Positions 43,603 to 56,399 are shown, counted from the first letter of the stretch. The stretch: DNA of 64,000 nucleotides from Pohlia nutans (GCA_022496805.1 CM040100.1:23031009-23095008), one strand, 5' to 3'. The notes: generated from the sequence alone by a model not told the origin. Numbers and translations are program-made.

Positions 43603-46499
43603 ATGGCATCTGCAGCCAAGCTTTGTAGAACTCTCCGTCCCTGCATTCTCCATGGACAGTCTAGCTTCTTCCTCTTCGGGAGAGAATCAGGTGGCATTTT
43701 AAGAAGAAGCGGAAACAACAACTGTGGAGCAAGAACCTGGCGATCCGTGATGGTGACGGCCACCAGTTCACAAAGGTAACCAATATCCTCTCCTCTTCCA
43801 TTGAATTCATTTGTTGCTGCGCCCTCTCTCTTTTTGTATGGAGCTCTCTAGTTGCACAAATGTTGCATGGTTGTGGAAGAATTACTTTACGTGTGAATTC
43901 ATAACTTCAACATTTGCTTAGTTTTGTAGCAATTGCCCTTTTTCTGTTTGATGTTAGAATGGAAGAATGTAAGCATAGAATGTAAGAATACAAAACTAAG
44001 GATTGAGCAGACATTCCATGGCGTTGTTTGAAGAGCTGCTAAATCCTTTTTTGGGGGGCAAGTTCAAAATCCAAGCTCACTACAAGAAAACCAACCATTG
44101 TCTGAAATGGTTATGTATTACATCTATGTTAAAACTAATACACATTGCGTTGAAACGAATACAATTGTGTCAAAATTTAACACAAAACCATGTAAGACAA
44201 TGTTTGGTTTTCTTCTTGTGAAGTGGTTGTAGTGGACCAATTGCAGCTGAAGGGTCTCTGAGATCCTGAAAGTTACCAAGCTAATTTAAGAGCAGCCAGA
44301 TTACGATCTTCTCAGCTTGTGCACTTTGAATTTTTTTTTATATATGTAGACATGAGTTTTATGTTAATCTGAAAACAGGCAAAGGAATGGTTTGAAAATG
44401 TAGAACATTCTGGTCTCCGAATGAAAAAGGCTCGTGTTTGTCATGAAAGAATTTCTTGTGTTTATTAGAATTATGACATGTGGTTCATGTTGAGTGTGGT
44501 TTGAGTGATGATTGTATGAAAAAAGAAAAGCGAGATGATAGTGAGGATTGTACTGAGGATCGTATGAAAAGAGACAAGTGAGGACTATATTGAGGATTGT
44601 AGTGATGATTGAATGACAAGAGACATATGAAAATTATAGATTTCTATTTGGGATAGGCACTTTGATTACTCATATGGTAATTAAGTTACTTATGAGGGAC
44701 TAGTAGGACCAACAATTTTTGATTTCAAGATAGTTAGAACACCAAATTAATAGTCTAGTTGGTCTGTACATATTTTAAGTATGTAAGCAAACAGTACTAG
44801 GACTATAAGTGTGGCTTGGTGGGTGAAGGAGATCATAATGTCTAATAGACAAGATCTTTCTTCTATGGTTGGGTGGCAAGTCACACAATAAACATTATTT
44901 ACCATTTGTGCACATTGTCTTTCTTAATATTTCAAATGCCCTTGTTTTATAAATTGTGTGATGTCTGAAGGCAGGTGGACGTTGGATGATGTGGAGAGAA
45001 TCTCTAAAGGTAAAGCTAGTAAAGCGAAGACGGGCAGTAGGAAAGTCCCCCATCGGCTTCAAGCTGGCGAGCGTACGGTAAGTCTCACTGAATTACATTG
45101 TGTTTGAATCAAGGAGAGAGACATTTCCAATTGGTTTAACTCCCAAAAGACCAAGAAACTTGAATTGGGTCTCATGTTTTTCTTTCTTTTTTAGTAGTTT
45201 TGCGTAGATCTTATGTGGACTTCCTTTTGTTCAATTTTTTTTTACTAAAACATGCAATGTTCTTCACTAATTTTGGTGACATAAACTTTCGTCCCATCTA
45301 AATTATATCTTTTACGATATGATCTATTGAATTTGTCATTTTAAATCCTTGATCCCATAGGGGTTAGGGTTAGGGTTATATATATCACGCTTAACCAATC
45401 GTAAGATGTTATGTGACACTTCTTGAGAAAAATTAATTAATTAAGGACCCAATTAGAACTAGTTAATAATGTTAAGTAGATTTATATAGCCTGCTAGAAC
45501 TGCTTAATAATGTTGAGTAGATTTTTGATAGCTTGCTAGAACTAGTTAATAATGTTTTTGTAGATTTCGATAAACTTGCTAGAACTAGTTAGTAATGTTG
45601 AGTAGATTTCGATAAACTTGCTAGAAATGGTCAATAATGTTGAGTAGATTTCTATAGCCTGCTAGAACTGGCTAATAATGTTAAGTAGATTTCTATAGCT
45701 TGCTAGAACTGGTTAATAATGTGAAGTAGATTTCAATTGGAGAAGGCTGACTGGTTGGTTTCAATGTGTGCTGGCTTGGTGCAGGCATATGATCTAGCTA
45801 AGAAGAAGGGCTATTTGGTGCAGCGTGCAGTGTCTCGAAAGTATCCATTGGTGAATACGTACCGCAATTTTTGTGATGCATCCTGCCGGCTATGTATTTT
45901 CATTCAGCAGGTAATTGAAACCCCTAAAGTTGCATCACTTACCTTATGACTATGGAAATTTCTTCTAATGCTAGCGTATCAAGTTGATTTTTCACATGTG
46001 TAAATTTAACTTTCTAACTATGAATTTTCTTCTACTGCTAGCATATCAAGTTGATTTATCACATGTGCAATTTCAAACTTGTGATTATGGATGTTCTTCT
46101 AATGCTGGTTTTTCACATGTATAAATTTTATCCTGGTGGCCACAGGGACCAACAGGGGCGGATACAGTAGTGATTGACTTCACCCCTCTTCGAGTTAATG
46201 GTGAAGCTCTTGTGAAAATCACAGAGCAAGTGACAGAAGTTGTACAATCCACTTTGCAAAGCTTTTCTGCACAAGGGCCACAAGGGTATTCCAGTGCTGA
46301 AGAGGAGAATGAGGACGACGAACAGAGCTCCAAGGAGAATGAGGAGGAAGTAGAAGAAGAAGAAGATGCTGTTGATGAGGAGAGTTTGAGCATCTTGCGT
46401 ATTGAAACTGGCAGGTCGGAGGCTAAAGCGGTGTGTCAAGCTGCTTGGGATTTCTGGCAAATTCACACAAAAGCTGGCAAAATCCCACTGGCCGAGTAA
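43603..46499 (+). CDS. unrecognised conserved-looking protein, probably organelle-targeted (251 aa, four exons)
   Basis: Exons: 43603-43775, 44975-45077, 45785-45910, 46146-46499, all GT-AG with matching phases. The ATG is in a good context (ATCCATGGCA). The first ~58 residues are rich in Ser, Arg and Ala with few acids (MASAAKLCRTLRPC...), like a plastid or mitochondrial transit peptide. The body has a basic linker (SKGKASKAKTGSRK), then AYDLAKKKGYLVQRAVSRKY and a cysteine cluster FCDASCRLC (C122, C126, C129). It continues with TVVIDFTPLRV, an amphipathic helix, a strongly acidic stretch (about 186-214), and ends WDFWQIHTKAGKIPLAE. No enzyme signature was recognised. The alternating basic and acidic regions could suit protein or nucleic-acid binding, but that is inference. 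Intron 1 contains a CACTA MITE; intron 2 holds a TTAA family A element and a ~42-bp tandem repeat. Confidence 0.85.
44078..44225. mobile_element. CACTA-type MITE (intron 1 of the 43603 gene)
   Basis: CACTACAAGAAAACCAACCA at the left; 'aatgtttggttttcttcttg' then TGAAGTG at the right, an inverted repeat with a small insertion. Flanks GCT/GTT are one base off a perfect 3-bp duplication. Confidence 0.75.
45136..45367 (+). mobile_element. TTAA family A element (intron 2 of the 43603 gene)
   Basis: TTAACTCCCAAAAGACCAAG to CCCATAGGGGTTAG; the body matches 7928-8161. The right TTAA has mutated to TTAG and is followed by 'ggttagggttata'. Confidence 0.8.
45450..45735. repeat. ~42-bp tandem repeat (intron 2 of the 43603 gene)
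   Basis: Six to seven diverged units built on gctagaactggttaataatg plus 'ttgagtagatttctatagc'. The array runs to ~50 bp before exon 3. Confidence 0.88.
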
Positions 46500-46889
46500 G
46501 TTGGACAGACTTTAATGTATTGGTAAATCAAAAATCATGAATTCTCAAAAGAAGTTATAATTGTTGAGTCTTGATGGAAATTCTATGAAGTTCAATTGCA
46601 TTGGGTGTCACTTGTGTTTATGTACATTTTGGAACAATGTATAGCAGTTGTATCTATGTATTTGCAAGATTTAGTAAGGGTGGTTTGGGGGTGAGAATGG
46701 GTTGGCTCTCAATTTTTAGTGTGCATTGTTGTTTTTGGAAAGATGATTTGGACGCAAGCAACTTTGGGTGTAAAGATCTTTGAGACTTTGCAATTCATAT
46801 GAGTTAGATGGTTTTGAAAGCCGGAGGTCTAGTGCTTACATGTAAGTGTAGTGGATACTAAAACCATTAGGAAGGTGATTTGGTCTCTT

Positions 46890-47220
46890 GTATTGGTCCT
46901 TGTTACCAATAGCAACTCACTTATTCATATACTTGGTTGGATTTAGTAGCAAGACAGTGGTGTAAGCATGACCGAATATTTATGACCACCAATCTTTGAA
47001 TGAAAATGGGGTTGTCTACTGTCACTTGTAGTGGTCTACAACATCCCACTTTGAAATTGCATAAGAAATTCACACAATGATAAACATTTTATGTCAATTT
47101 ATTTGGATTTTGTATTCAAAGACCTCCTCACAATTCAACATCTCCCAAAAATCATACTCCATATCTTAAAGCAACACAAATAGTATCTTCTACCTCAAAG
47201 TTTACACTGTTCATGTCGAT
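46890..47220. repeat. dispersed repeat family L
   Basis: Uninterrupted relative of the RBD1 intron copy; it shows the L sequence continuing directly ('ccaatctttgaatgaaaatg') where that copy carries a CACTA MITE. Confidence 0.65.
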
Positions 47221-47535
47221 ACAATAATAATGTAGGCCTAGTTTGGAAGTAGTAACACTCAAAACTTCTAAAGGTTGGTACAAAGAAGCAATTTTGGAGT
47301 ACAAAAAGTAATGCCAAATTCCTCAACTTTCAGACTTCCAAGTAAAGTTTCTTGTAAACTTTGTACTCAAGTCTTTCAAGCTCCTAAATTAACACTCTTT
47401 TTGTCTTTTTGTCATGTGATTCTGTTAAAGCAATACCAAACCTCAAAAGGTGAAGTGAGTCACATTTCTTGTTACAACCAACTTCCACGCGAACAAACTC
47501 AATTTCAATAAAGAACCAATATGAACCAAGCCTTA

Positions 47536-47672
47536 GAGCATGCCCACCAGCAACATTGGTATCCCTATTTTCCAAACCGAATATACCGGCCCAAACCTAA
47601 AAAAATTCATACAATCGGGACCTCGATTTTTAGCAAGAAATTTGGGGATACCAGCCACTAGTGGGAATGCTC
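47536..47672. mobile_element. family H-like MITE (137 bp)
   Basis: GAGCATGCCCACCAG and inverse GTGGGAATGCTC with TTA at 47533-47535 and 47673-47675. Confidence 0.8.
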
Positions 47673-48229
47673 TTAGTATGCCAACGTCTATCTCCATTCA
47701 TTTCATGTTTGGTACACATGGATGTTAGTTGACCAGGAGAGTATGAATGCATGAATGCATGCATGCAATTATTTGGTACCGTCTTTGTGTTGATCATCTG
47801 TTTCTCTCATTCACAACGGCTGGCCATGTTCAAAAAAACAAAGCAGGAAGTTTATCTGACCCGCATTTGAGTTATTTTGGATTTACTGCGTTTCAGAGAT
47901 TATGAGACTTTTCAAGACAGCGTGATGTACATGGCCTTCAACTCGCAACGGTCTTCCATAGCTCCCCACTCAAAACTAAAAATTCTTCAAAACTAATAAA
48001 GAGGATTACGGCACAACAAAGTCTCTTGTATCACCCTGAAATGAGGCTAATCATTGAACTACAGTACTTGATCTTTCTGGTTTAAAACACCAGGTTACCC
48101 TCAAAATTCAGTCTATGAGAGAATTAACTCCAACTTCTTTTTGAACTTGGCATACGTTAAGAGTCTGTTCATTCAAGGTCCCACAAGATTTTGAGAAGAC
48201 TGTATCAAAAGTATAAAATAATTGTTGAT

Positions 48230-48420
48230 TAGAAGTTTCCATATTGTACCAAGGTGATGGCCTGATATGGGTACCCCCTCCAAAAATAGTGTAATTTTTG
48301 AGAAATTTCTTTTTGGTAAGAAAAAAACATTGAAAATTTACAAAAATTAGAGGGTGTTATAAACACCATGGCTGCAACTATATACATGGTGTTAAAAACA
48401 GAATTTCTAGCACACATAAA
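48230..48420. repeat. dispersed repeat shared with 56490-56645
   Basis: Shared 'gcctgatatgggtac' start and 'aaattacaaaaattacgtgg'-type interior in the same orientation. Class unknown; the second copy lies next to a palindromic microsatellite. Confidence 0.55.
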
Positions 48421-49789
48421 GAGTTAAACATAATTCACACTATGTGAGACTCATAAAAGTGGTACCCATGTCAAGCCATGTCCATAAACATATTTCATAA
48501 AAATGTTCACCTATGTGTAAAAAGATGTAGGCATTTTAAAACAATTAGTGTGTCTCCCAGTAATGACAATAATCGGTGTAGTAAATGTATCTGGTGCAAG
48601 AAGAATAAGTAAAGCTAGTTAGTTATAAAACCATCGTGAATAAAAAAAGTCTATTGGGTAGTTTTACTAACTACGTCATTGTGAGTGTAGGTAGCAGGTG
48701 CTACCCATGATGTCTCTTGTTGGAAGTCCACTCTATGACTAGTCATCAATAACTAAGTTAGACATACCAATGACCGCACAAGTAATACTCAAATCCTTCC
48801 CCACGACAATGTAGAAACTTACATTGTCCCAAATTTTGAAAGATTGTGATATGTCAAGTTGGGATTCATCTTGAAAAAATCACACTCAAAAATGTTTTGT
48901 ACAATAACTTTTATTGCACGTCAAACACATTGGGTATGATTTTTAATGGAAATTTACTTGGAGCCCTTCACCACACGGCGTGTGGTGATTGGGCGATACT
49001 TGACATTTCTATGGGAATTATGCGGTGAAACTCCGTAGCCATTGGCATGTCTACTATGATTGAAATTGTACGGTCATTTGAACTGTGTGGTCATTGGCAT
49101 GTCTATTATAGATACAAGTAATGAATTGAAAAGGTCAAATTTTTGATTGTGTGATTTGTATTTGTGATTTTAGAGAAGTGCTTTTGGGCAAGAGGGTATG
49201 GTAAGGTCTAGGGAGCGCTCAATTGTGGACATTTGCTTCTTCTTTTTTCTGGCAAAACTCAACCAGATAAAATGTACCAATTATGAAGAGCGGGGAGCTC
49301 AATTTCCTCCCCCCAAAAGCATGCAACTGTTAGTTAGAAATCCCATATTATTTATTGAGCCACTGGAAACCAGGCTCTTGGGCATGACCCAGATTTGAAG
49401 CTGGTTTGACATGTTCTTGAGATATTTGAAAATGGAGCCAATTAAAGCTCCCCATAAGCTAGAACTAATTAATGCAACCACAGTTGGAGGGCTACCATCA
49501 ATGACCGTTGAAAAGAGTCCCCAACTAAAAAAGAGTTTGCAGAATATCAACACATTCAGTGAGTGGGCCACTGCAAAGCCCAATAATGCATCAAGCCCAC
49601 ATGATCGGGGGTTGGCCAGGGTGAGCATCATTCCCACCCTGATATCTACCGTCTGTGTACATTTTGCACTATAGAAACAAATGAATTGACCGTAACTTGG
49701 TAGCAGATTCAACACTTGCCCGCCAAATCATTTAATTTACATGATGGTTAGTTTTGACAAAATTTAATTAATTTAAAAAAAAATCGTCA

Positions 49790-50090
49790 AAGAGTGTCCC
49801 CGTCTCTAAATCCCCCGGTGGTCTTGAATGTGGGCACTATTCATCCACCCCTCCTTTTTTCTAATATTTCCATTTTGGGCACCTTCGATGCTTTTTTTGA
49901 CAATTTTTTTTGCTAATTTGAGGCCGGAGGCCCCAAATTACCCTAAAAGAACCTACTTGGGAATAAAAAAACCATTGGAGAAGGGGGTTGTTTTTTAAGG
50001 TGGGCCCTGAACCGGACAAAAATAGGGGGCACTTTTGTCCCCATTCATTCAAGACCACCGGGGGTTCTAGAGAAATCCAAAGAGTGTTAC
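49790..50090. mobile_element. TIR element, family J (~300 bp)
   Basis: 'ctctaaatcccccggtggtc' near the left end and the inverse 'gaccaccgggggttctagag' near the right, extending over ~40 bases. 51905-52160 is a diverged inverted relative ('ggcctcaaatttgcaaaaca' against 'gctaatttgaggccggaggc'). Confidence 0.7.
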
Positions 50091-50320
50091 ATTTCAACTT
50101 GTGATTGGTTTAGCGCAGGGTTGCCCACCCGACCACCAGACAATTAAGTGTCGAACATGACGTTGAAGACGTCTAGTAGATCTCCATGTTTGTCAAACAT
50201 GCATATTCTTAGAATCTACATAGAATATTCCAAAATATTCTTGGATATTTGGGAATATTTCATTTAACTTGTCACGAACATATTTGACATTCATTTAACT
50301 AAACAACCGACATCAAACGT

Positions 50321-51144
50321 TTAACCCCTAAACGTTGACTACTAGAGAAATGGGGTTCCTAACCAGCACAAAATCAACAGAAATTATGTTGGTTCTGTGC
50401 GGGTTAGGAACTGTTGATTCTGGAAAATCAACAGGAACTTGTTGGTTCCAAGAGAAAACTTGTTGGTTCTGTGCAGATGACTAAATGTTTGTTACGTTAA
50501 ACCCATTCTCTGTTGGTCCCAACAAATGTGTCTTGGTTTTGTCTTGGTTTTTACGCACTCTTTAGTAGTGGTCCCAGGGTATCCCCAGAATTGATAGTTT
50601 GAGAAAAACCATTATAAAATGCTATTTAGAAGAATATTTCGGAATTGTTATACAAATGAAAGTTGTAGATATTGAATTTTAGGTTCCATCCATACAATTA
50701 GATTCACCAACGCCATCACTGATATTTTATTATAAAATTTCAAAGTTATAATTATAATTTCCTTCTAAATTTGATTACAAACAAAATATTGATATTTTTT
50801 GAGTGAAACTTGTTGGAATGGATCTGAAATGGGATACTCTTGAAATGGTGATTTTTTGAAAATTTTGTGTTACTTCAATTTATGACCTCATTTTAGCAAG
50901 CTCATTTTTGAACTAAAGTCAATGCAATTTTGGCTTGGTCAACTGCTTGACATACTTCCACATTTGTAATCTAAAAAAAATATGTACGCTAGTAACACCA
51001 AATCCAACCGTTAGATAGGACAATAACTTCATAAAGTATTTTCAAAAAATTGAATGAGTTTCATCCATGAAGTAATGTGAGTGTAGTGTGAGTTGGAATC
51101 TGTTCATCGTCCAGAAACTGGACGCTGGGACGTTTAGGGGTTAA
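50321..51144. mobile_element. TTAA-flanked element with a nested MITE
   Basis: TTAACCCCTAAACGTTG to GGGACGTTTAGGGGTTAA. Just inside the left end an inverted-repeat element (about 50337-50571, 'ctactagagaa' / 'ctctttagtagtg') is inserted. The remaining body from 50572 resembles 37189-37764 and 1709-2293. Confidence 0.75.
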
Positions 51145-51262
51145 TACGACGTCAAGTTGAAAAACAATGTTCAACCTTGATTTAGGGTGATTTGGACCTC
51201 TCAAAGTCATTTTCAAACAATTATTAAATCGTCAATATTTGGATGGAAATGCCTTATAGTAG

Positions 51263-51268
<6 letters not shown>

Positions 51269-51340
<72 letters not shown>
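51269..51340. repeat. (TA)n then (GT)n microsatellite
   Basis: About 14 TA units followed by about 18 GT units. Confidence 0.95.
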
Positions 51341-51517
51341 TGTGTGTATGTATGTGTATGTATAAGTATAAGAATATGTATATATATGTTTCTATCCATT
51401 TTTTCCTTATCTGGCTACATTTTAGGGTGTGTGTCACTCTACCAATGATAAAACCAAAAAAAAAAAAAAAAGTTTGTTTGGGATGGTCTGGTTCTTGGAT
51501 TTTGGCTTGTACTTTTC

Positions 51518-51892
51518 TTAACCTCTAAGTGACCGAACGACCATTTTATGATCGATGCCCTCTTTTCACGTAAAAATTTCAATCAAATTTCTTATTATGT
51601 AAGTTTGAGAAGCATGTTACCACACCTTGTTGTTCATCACTATTATTTACATTTTTCCTAAAAAAATCATACTATTTTAAATATTTTTGTAATTACTATG
51701 ACTGTTACAAGAAAAAAGCTTTGAAAATCTTATAAAATTTATTATAATTTAAATAAATATGAAAAAATCACTATAAATCGGTTGAACAATAAATTATATG
51801 AGAAAAATATCAAAAAAATATTATGTGTTTTAAAATGTGAGAAATTGATGAGGTTTGACCGAGTAAATGTAGTGTGAACGCTTAAGGGTTAA
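51518..51892. mobile_element. TTAA-flanked element (375 bp)
   Basis: TTAACCTCTAAGTGACCGAA to GAACGCTTAAGGGTTAA; family D-type left end with the subterminal palindrome CGACCATTTTATGATCG, but a different body. Confidence 0.8.
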
Positions 51893-52118
51893 TGCAAGAG
51901 GACAAAAACTACTCCCAATTTTGTGCATGTAGGGGCCCATCTTAAAAAATAACCCCCTCTTCCAAGGGTTTAAAATTCCCGAGGGGGTCCTCCTAGGCTA
52001 AATTGGCGCCGTAGGCCTCAAATTTGCAAAACAATTGCCATTAAAAGACCCTAGGGTGCCCACAATGGAGACTTTAGAAAATGGGGCCCATGGATGAATA
52101 GTACTTGCATTAACATCG

Positions 52119-52142
52119 AGGGGGGGAGGGGGGGGGGGGGGA
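52119..52142 (+). repeat. G-tract
   Basis: Runs of 7 and 13 or more guanines separated by one A; quadruplex-prone. It sits inside the family J relative. Confidence 0.9.
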
Positions 52143-52279
52143 TTTAGAGTTGGGGATAATTGAAGTCATGGCTGAGTAGCTGCCAATAGCTAAAACTTGC
52201 CGGGAAAATAAAAAGCATTGCATATCTCAAAACTCTCACACAAAGAATTGAATTGAGTTTCACTCACTATTCAACCAAA

Positions 52280-52640
52280 CCTTTGAGAATCCAACCAACC
52301 ATTTTCTGGTTGCTGCCTTCTTTTGTGGGGCAGTCTCGAAGTAAAAAATTAATAATACAAAAGATGATTTCCAACCCAATTTGAATCATGTCAGTTGGAG
52401 TACAACTCCATTCATAATTTTTTTTAAAGTGAGACACCTCAGTATTGTTACAGTGTCAAGGAAATTTATTGTTTTGGAAAAATAATGATGTTTTGCTATA
52501 CATGTTTTGAATTGTTTTTTTAATGATATAACATGTCATTTTGGTCAATTTCATCATTCAATTTTCAAATGATAAGAATAGAAATCTGAATTTTGGAACA
52601 TATTTAATCTTTGACACTTTGAAATTTCATAAACATTTCT
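52280..52640. mobile_element. decayed family D element
   Basis: 'caaccattttctggttgctg', 'gatttccaacccaatttgaa' and 'catgtcagttggagtacaac' align with the family D units at 32969 and 35175; both TTAA ends are lost. Confidence 0.65.
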
Positions 52641-53015
52641 TTATAGTGTAGGTTCACTTGGTAGCACCTTGGCAGCAAAAATTAATTGCCAAAACTCATA
52701 CCCAATTTTTTTAGGAGATTTCAACACATATTTGCCCAAATAAAGAATAATTAAATATAGAAATGCCCAAAACATGAAAATTCATAGAAAGTTCCTACTT
52801 CATAAATCGCCTCCAAATCACACAGTCCAGAGTTCTCGTGGACAAAACAAACAAATTAGAAAAATTAAACAAATAAGACAAATTATGGATTGAAAATGGA
52901 CGGCCATTAGCCGGTTGTAATGAATGAAAGTTTTCAAGTTATTCATCATATTTAACATTTATACTATAATGTGCCCAAATTTTTCTTAATTAAATTTGAA
53001 AATGTCCAAAATGTG

Positions 53016-53018
<3 letters not shown>

Positions 53019-53072
<54 letters not shown>
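53019..53072. repeat. (TA)n microsatellite
   Basis: About 27 uninterrupted TA units; self-complementary. Confidence 0.97.
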
Positions 53073-53077
<5 letters not shown>

Positions 53078-53516
53078 TCCAACACTTTTTTCCAAATTTT
53101 ATTAATTATTGGGCATTGAGGTGCCCAATGTGCTACCAACCTACAATAAAATAAAACAATGTTTTCTTTTGGATTTAAGAGCTTTATATTGATTCTTAAA
53201 GGTATTGGAAAATTTGGAATAAAATAAAAGCCATCAAATGGACTCTTTTTTGTGTTCGTAATGCAACGGTCATTGAACAAATGCACAAAGAAAATATAGG
53301 TTTGAATAAGAGTTAAGAGTTAAAACTTTTTTCACATAAAAATATATACAATTATAACCAATTTTAGTATCGCATAATTTTTTTCTTTTTTTTTCTTTTT
53401 TTTGGTAATGTTTAACACTAATGGAAAAAAGCCTAAAACACGATTTATGACATATTATAGTTATTTTAGAATCATCAAATTTGGAATCTTGATATAATTT
53501 TTAGTAATTTTAGTGC

Positions 53517-53637
53517 ACCTAGTGGTAAGTCTTCTAGTAGTAAGTCTTCTTGCTACTAGTAGTAGTAAGAACTACTACTAGTAGTAAGTCTTCTTGCTAC
53601 TAGTAGTAGTAAGAATTACTACTAGTAGTAAGTCTTC
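53517..53637. repeat. 44-bp tandem repeat with internal dyads
   Basis: About 2.5 units, each containing 'gctactagtagtagtaagaa' and its mirror 'ctactactagtagtaagtct'. It directly precedes the left end of the 53640-55810 inverted pair. Confidence 0.88.
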
Positions 53638-53639
53638 TA

Positions 53640-55810
53640 ACGAGGACGGCGTGAATAAAGTGTTTGTTCGATATACTTATGCTTCAATGTCCATCAGACA
53701 AAGGACCACTGGTGCAAGACTACTTCTCCTATTGAGGATAGACACTATAGTAACCAGTAACCAAGTAAACCAAATACACTACCGTACCTGGAAGGCAAGT
53801 TCAGCAATTCCTGCCGAATATTTTTTTTTTTGCCAAATTGATGCAAATATTCTCAAACATTTTGTGGATATTCTCTAAGATCCTCCATTTTCACCATAGA
53901 AAATAGATAAGTTTTTTTGAAAAATAATTTCCTAATAAATTGGGCATCTCTTTATATACATGTTTTTTGCCGACCATGCCTTCCGGGTACAATAGCCGGT
54001 AATCAAGTGACAAAGTAAAATTAGACATGAGCTTTTAGATGAAATCAATGAAAATAGTTGGAAAATAAAAATAAAAATTTGTATGGAAGTTCGTTGTGGA
54101 GTAGCTACCATTTTTTTACATAATATGACTACAGTAGCCATACTATATGTTGTAAAGACGCTATATGTAATAAACAGTGTGGAGTAATGACAGATAGATA
54201 GAAAAATAGATAGAAACTCCGGTTCTCTTTCAAGACATGCGTGAATAAAGTGTCTATTCGTAATACTAATGACCTAGTGCCCACCAGACAAAGGGCCATT
54301 GAAACAAAGAGTAACGACACTTTGTAGAAGCCATAGAATTAAACGTCAGCCAACAGAGATGAATCGTTTAAGCCACGTCATCAGAAACTTGGCAAGTCAT
54401 GTTTTTGCGATGTTTTTCGCATGTTGTTGAGATGAACAAAGGTGATTACGTTCGACAAACGATAACAATATGTTTGTTGTAGAAATAATGTACGAAGGAT
54501 GTATTAGAAACATGTAGAAAACATCAAGGTGAAAATTGCATGTTTGTAGTACGTCCTTCGTACATTGTTTTTACAATTAACATACTGTTATCATGTGTCG
54601 CACGCAATCACCTATGTTCATCTCAACAACATACGAAAAACATTGCAAGAACATGACTTGTCAAGTTTGTGATGGTGTCCTTCCCCCTCAAAACTTCATT
54701 ATAGTTCTATCGTAAAGTTCAAAAACCTGAATCTGTATGAAAATATCTCTACCACAATAATTTATATTATCCCTTGCACCCATTGAAGAGCCAAAACTAT
54801 TTATTAATTGCAAAACCTACAACCACCTCAATATAAGAACCTTAACCTAAGTGACCAAATTATAAACTTTACCCAAAACCAACCCTACAAATTTTTATTT
54901 GTAATGTACAACTTATGAACATGACAACTTGGGTTTGATTTTGGGTACATCTATAGTCAACATTTTAGAAATTCATAATTTATTCAAAGGGTGTTCAAAA
55001 ATAAAAATAAAAATATATTTTTCTTTTTCTTTTTCTTTTCTTTTAATTCTTTTTTTATTATGATACAAATGGATGCTTTATTTCCATTGAAAGACAACAT
55101 ATTACAACATCAAACTGAGACACAGAGAGTACAAAAATGTACTCCCCTGCGGGTATTTTTTCAATTTTTTCTACAACAGTTTTTGGATTTGACCATAAGT
55201 TCTTAATTATTTCCTATTAAGAACGACTTGTACTCCCCATTACAATGTATTTAGACCTCCATGAGCACTCCCCATCAACCAAGTTGTATTGGTTCTTCAT
55301 GACATGCATTCAACCATAATCGAATTGCTGACCTCCAAGATCTCTCAAAGGGAACCCCCACTTGCATCCTGCGAGGTAGTTTATGCTCATTTGGGACTAT
55401 CTTTTTCAAATGCCAACAAAATCCAACATACACTGAGACAATTTAACAATGGGAATCATGTTCAAGAACCAATTTTTTATTTGTTAGTAGAGCAACACGC
55501 ACCATCACATATAGCTAGGTAAAAATAAAATAAAAAATAGAATAGATTCATTGATATACGTATTCTCATTTATAAAGATATTTATTATAAATCCTATATC
55601 CAATGGGAATTGTATTAAACCCAGAGTTCACATATAAAAGCTTGAAATCCTAATGAAGTCATCATTTCTCTTTTCCTAGCTCAAACTCTCTTGCTCTCAA
55701 TACTCTCTGGCAGTAAACAATGTTCCTGTGACATCATTATTTCTGGTAACCAAAAAACTCTGGGTTTAAGGGTTGGACGAACAAACACTTTATTCACGCC
55801 GGCCTCTTTG
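53640..55810. mobile_element. possible ~2.2-kb element with inverted ends
   Basis: 'ggcgtgaataaagtgtttgt' near the left end recurs inverted near the right end ('acaaacactttattcacgcc'). A further internal copy ('gcgtgaataaagtgtctatt') lies near 54240. No transposase frame is visible and the target duplication is not defined. Confidence 0.5.
54378..54675. repeat. ~300-bp near-perfect hairpin
   Basis: Left arm ('ttggcaagtcatgtttttgc', 'gttgttgagatgaacaaagg', 'ataatgtacgaaggatgtat') is mirrored in the right arm ('acgtccttcgtacattg', 'atgttcatctcaacaacata', 'aacatgacttgtcaag'). Arms ~125 bases with about 10-15 % mismatches and a short loop near 54525. Nested inside the 53640-55810 pair. Confidence 0.9.
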
Positions 55811-56339
55811 AGGAACCGGAGTTCTTCTTATTATTTATTATAATAAAATTTCATCCAAATATTACCAACTTTAGTATTTTGTGAGATGATTTTGACAATT
55901 TCATCCATATGACCCATACATTTAGTGTAAAATCAGATACTTTCAAGATCAATTTTCTGACAGAAATTTGGCTCATGCGTAGATTGATTTAGATGAAATT
56001 AGGTCACTAAGTACTTTATAAAAAGTTAACACACACCGTGACATCTTAATCCCCAACTAATATCTTTGAGTGAATATGCTAATTATTTTTTTCTAGGTTG
56101 ATTTTTTAATAAGCTCAACCATATTATTCTTTAGTTAGCTTGTTGGAACATGTTTTTTTAAAATTTCAAACTGAAAAGCCCCACCAATTGCAAGATCACA
56201 ATGCTTACACATTCATACATTTTGGAATTGTCGGTCCACTAGCTATGACTGGAGACACAACAATATTGTCATCACCTAGAGGCATAAATAGTCAAATGAC
56301 CCAATACACACTCTCCATTCACGATGTCTCTTAGACTAC

Positions 56340-56340
<1 letters not shown>

Positions 56341-56399
<59 letters not shown>

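Noticed and set aside
45355..45385. Telomere-like TTAGGG repeats
   Set aside because: Only about two units, directly continuing the mutated right end of a TTAA family A element; not a telomeric tract.
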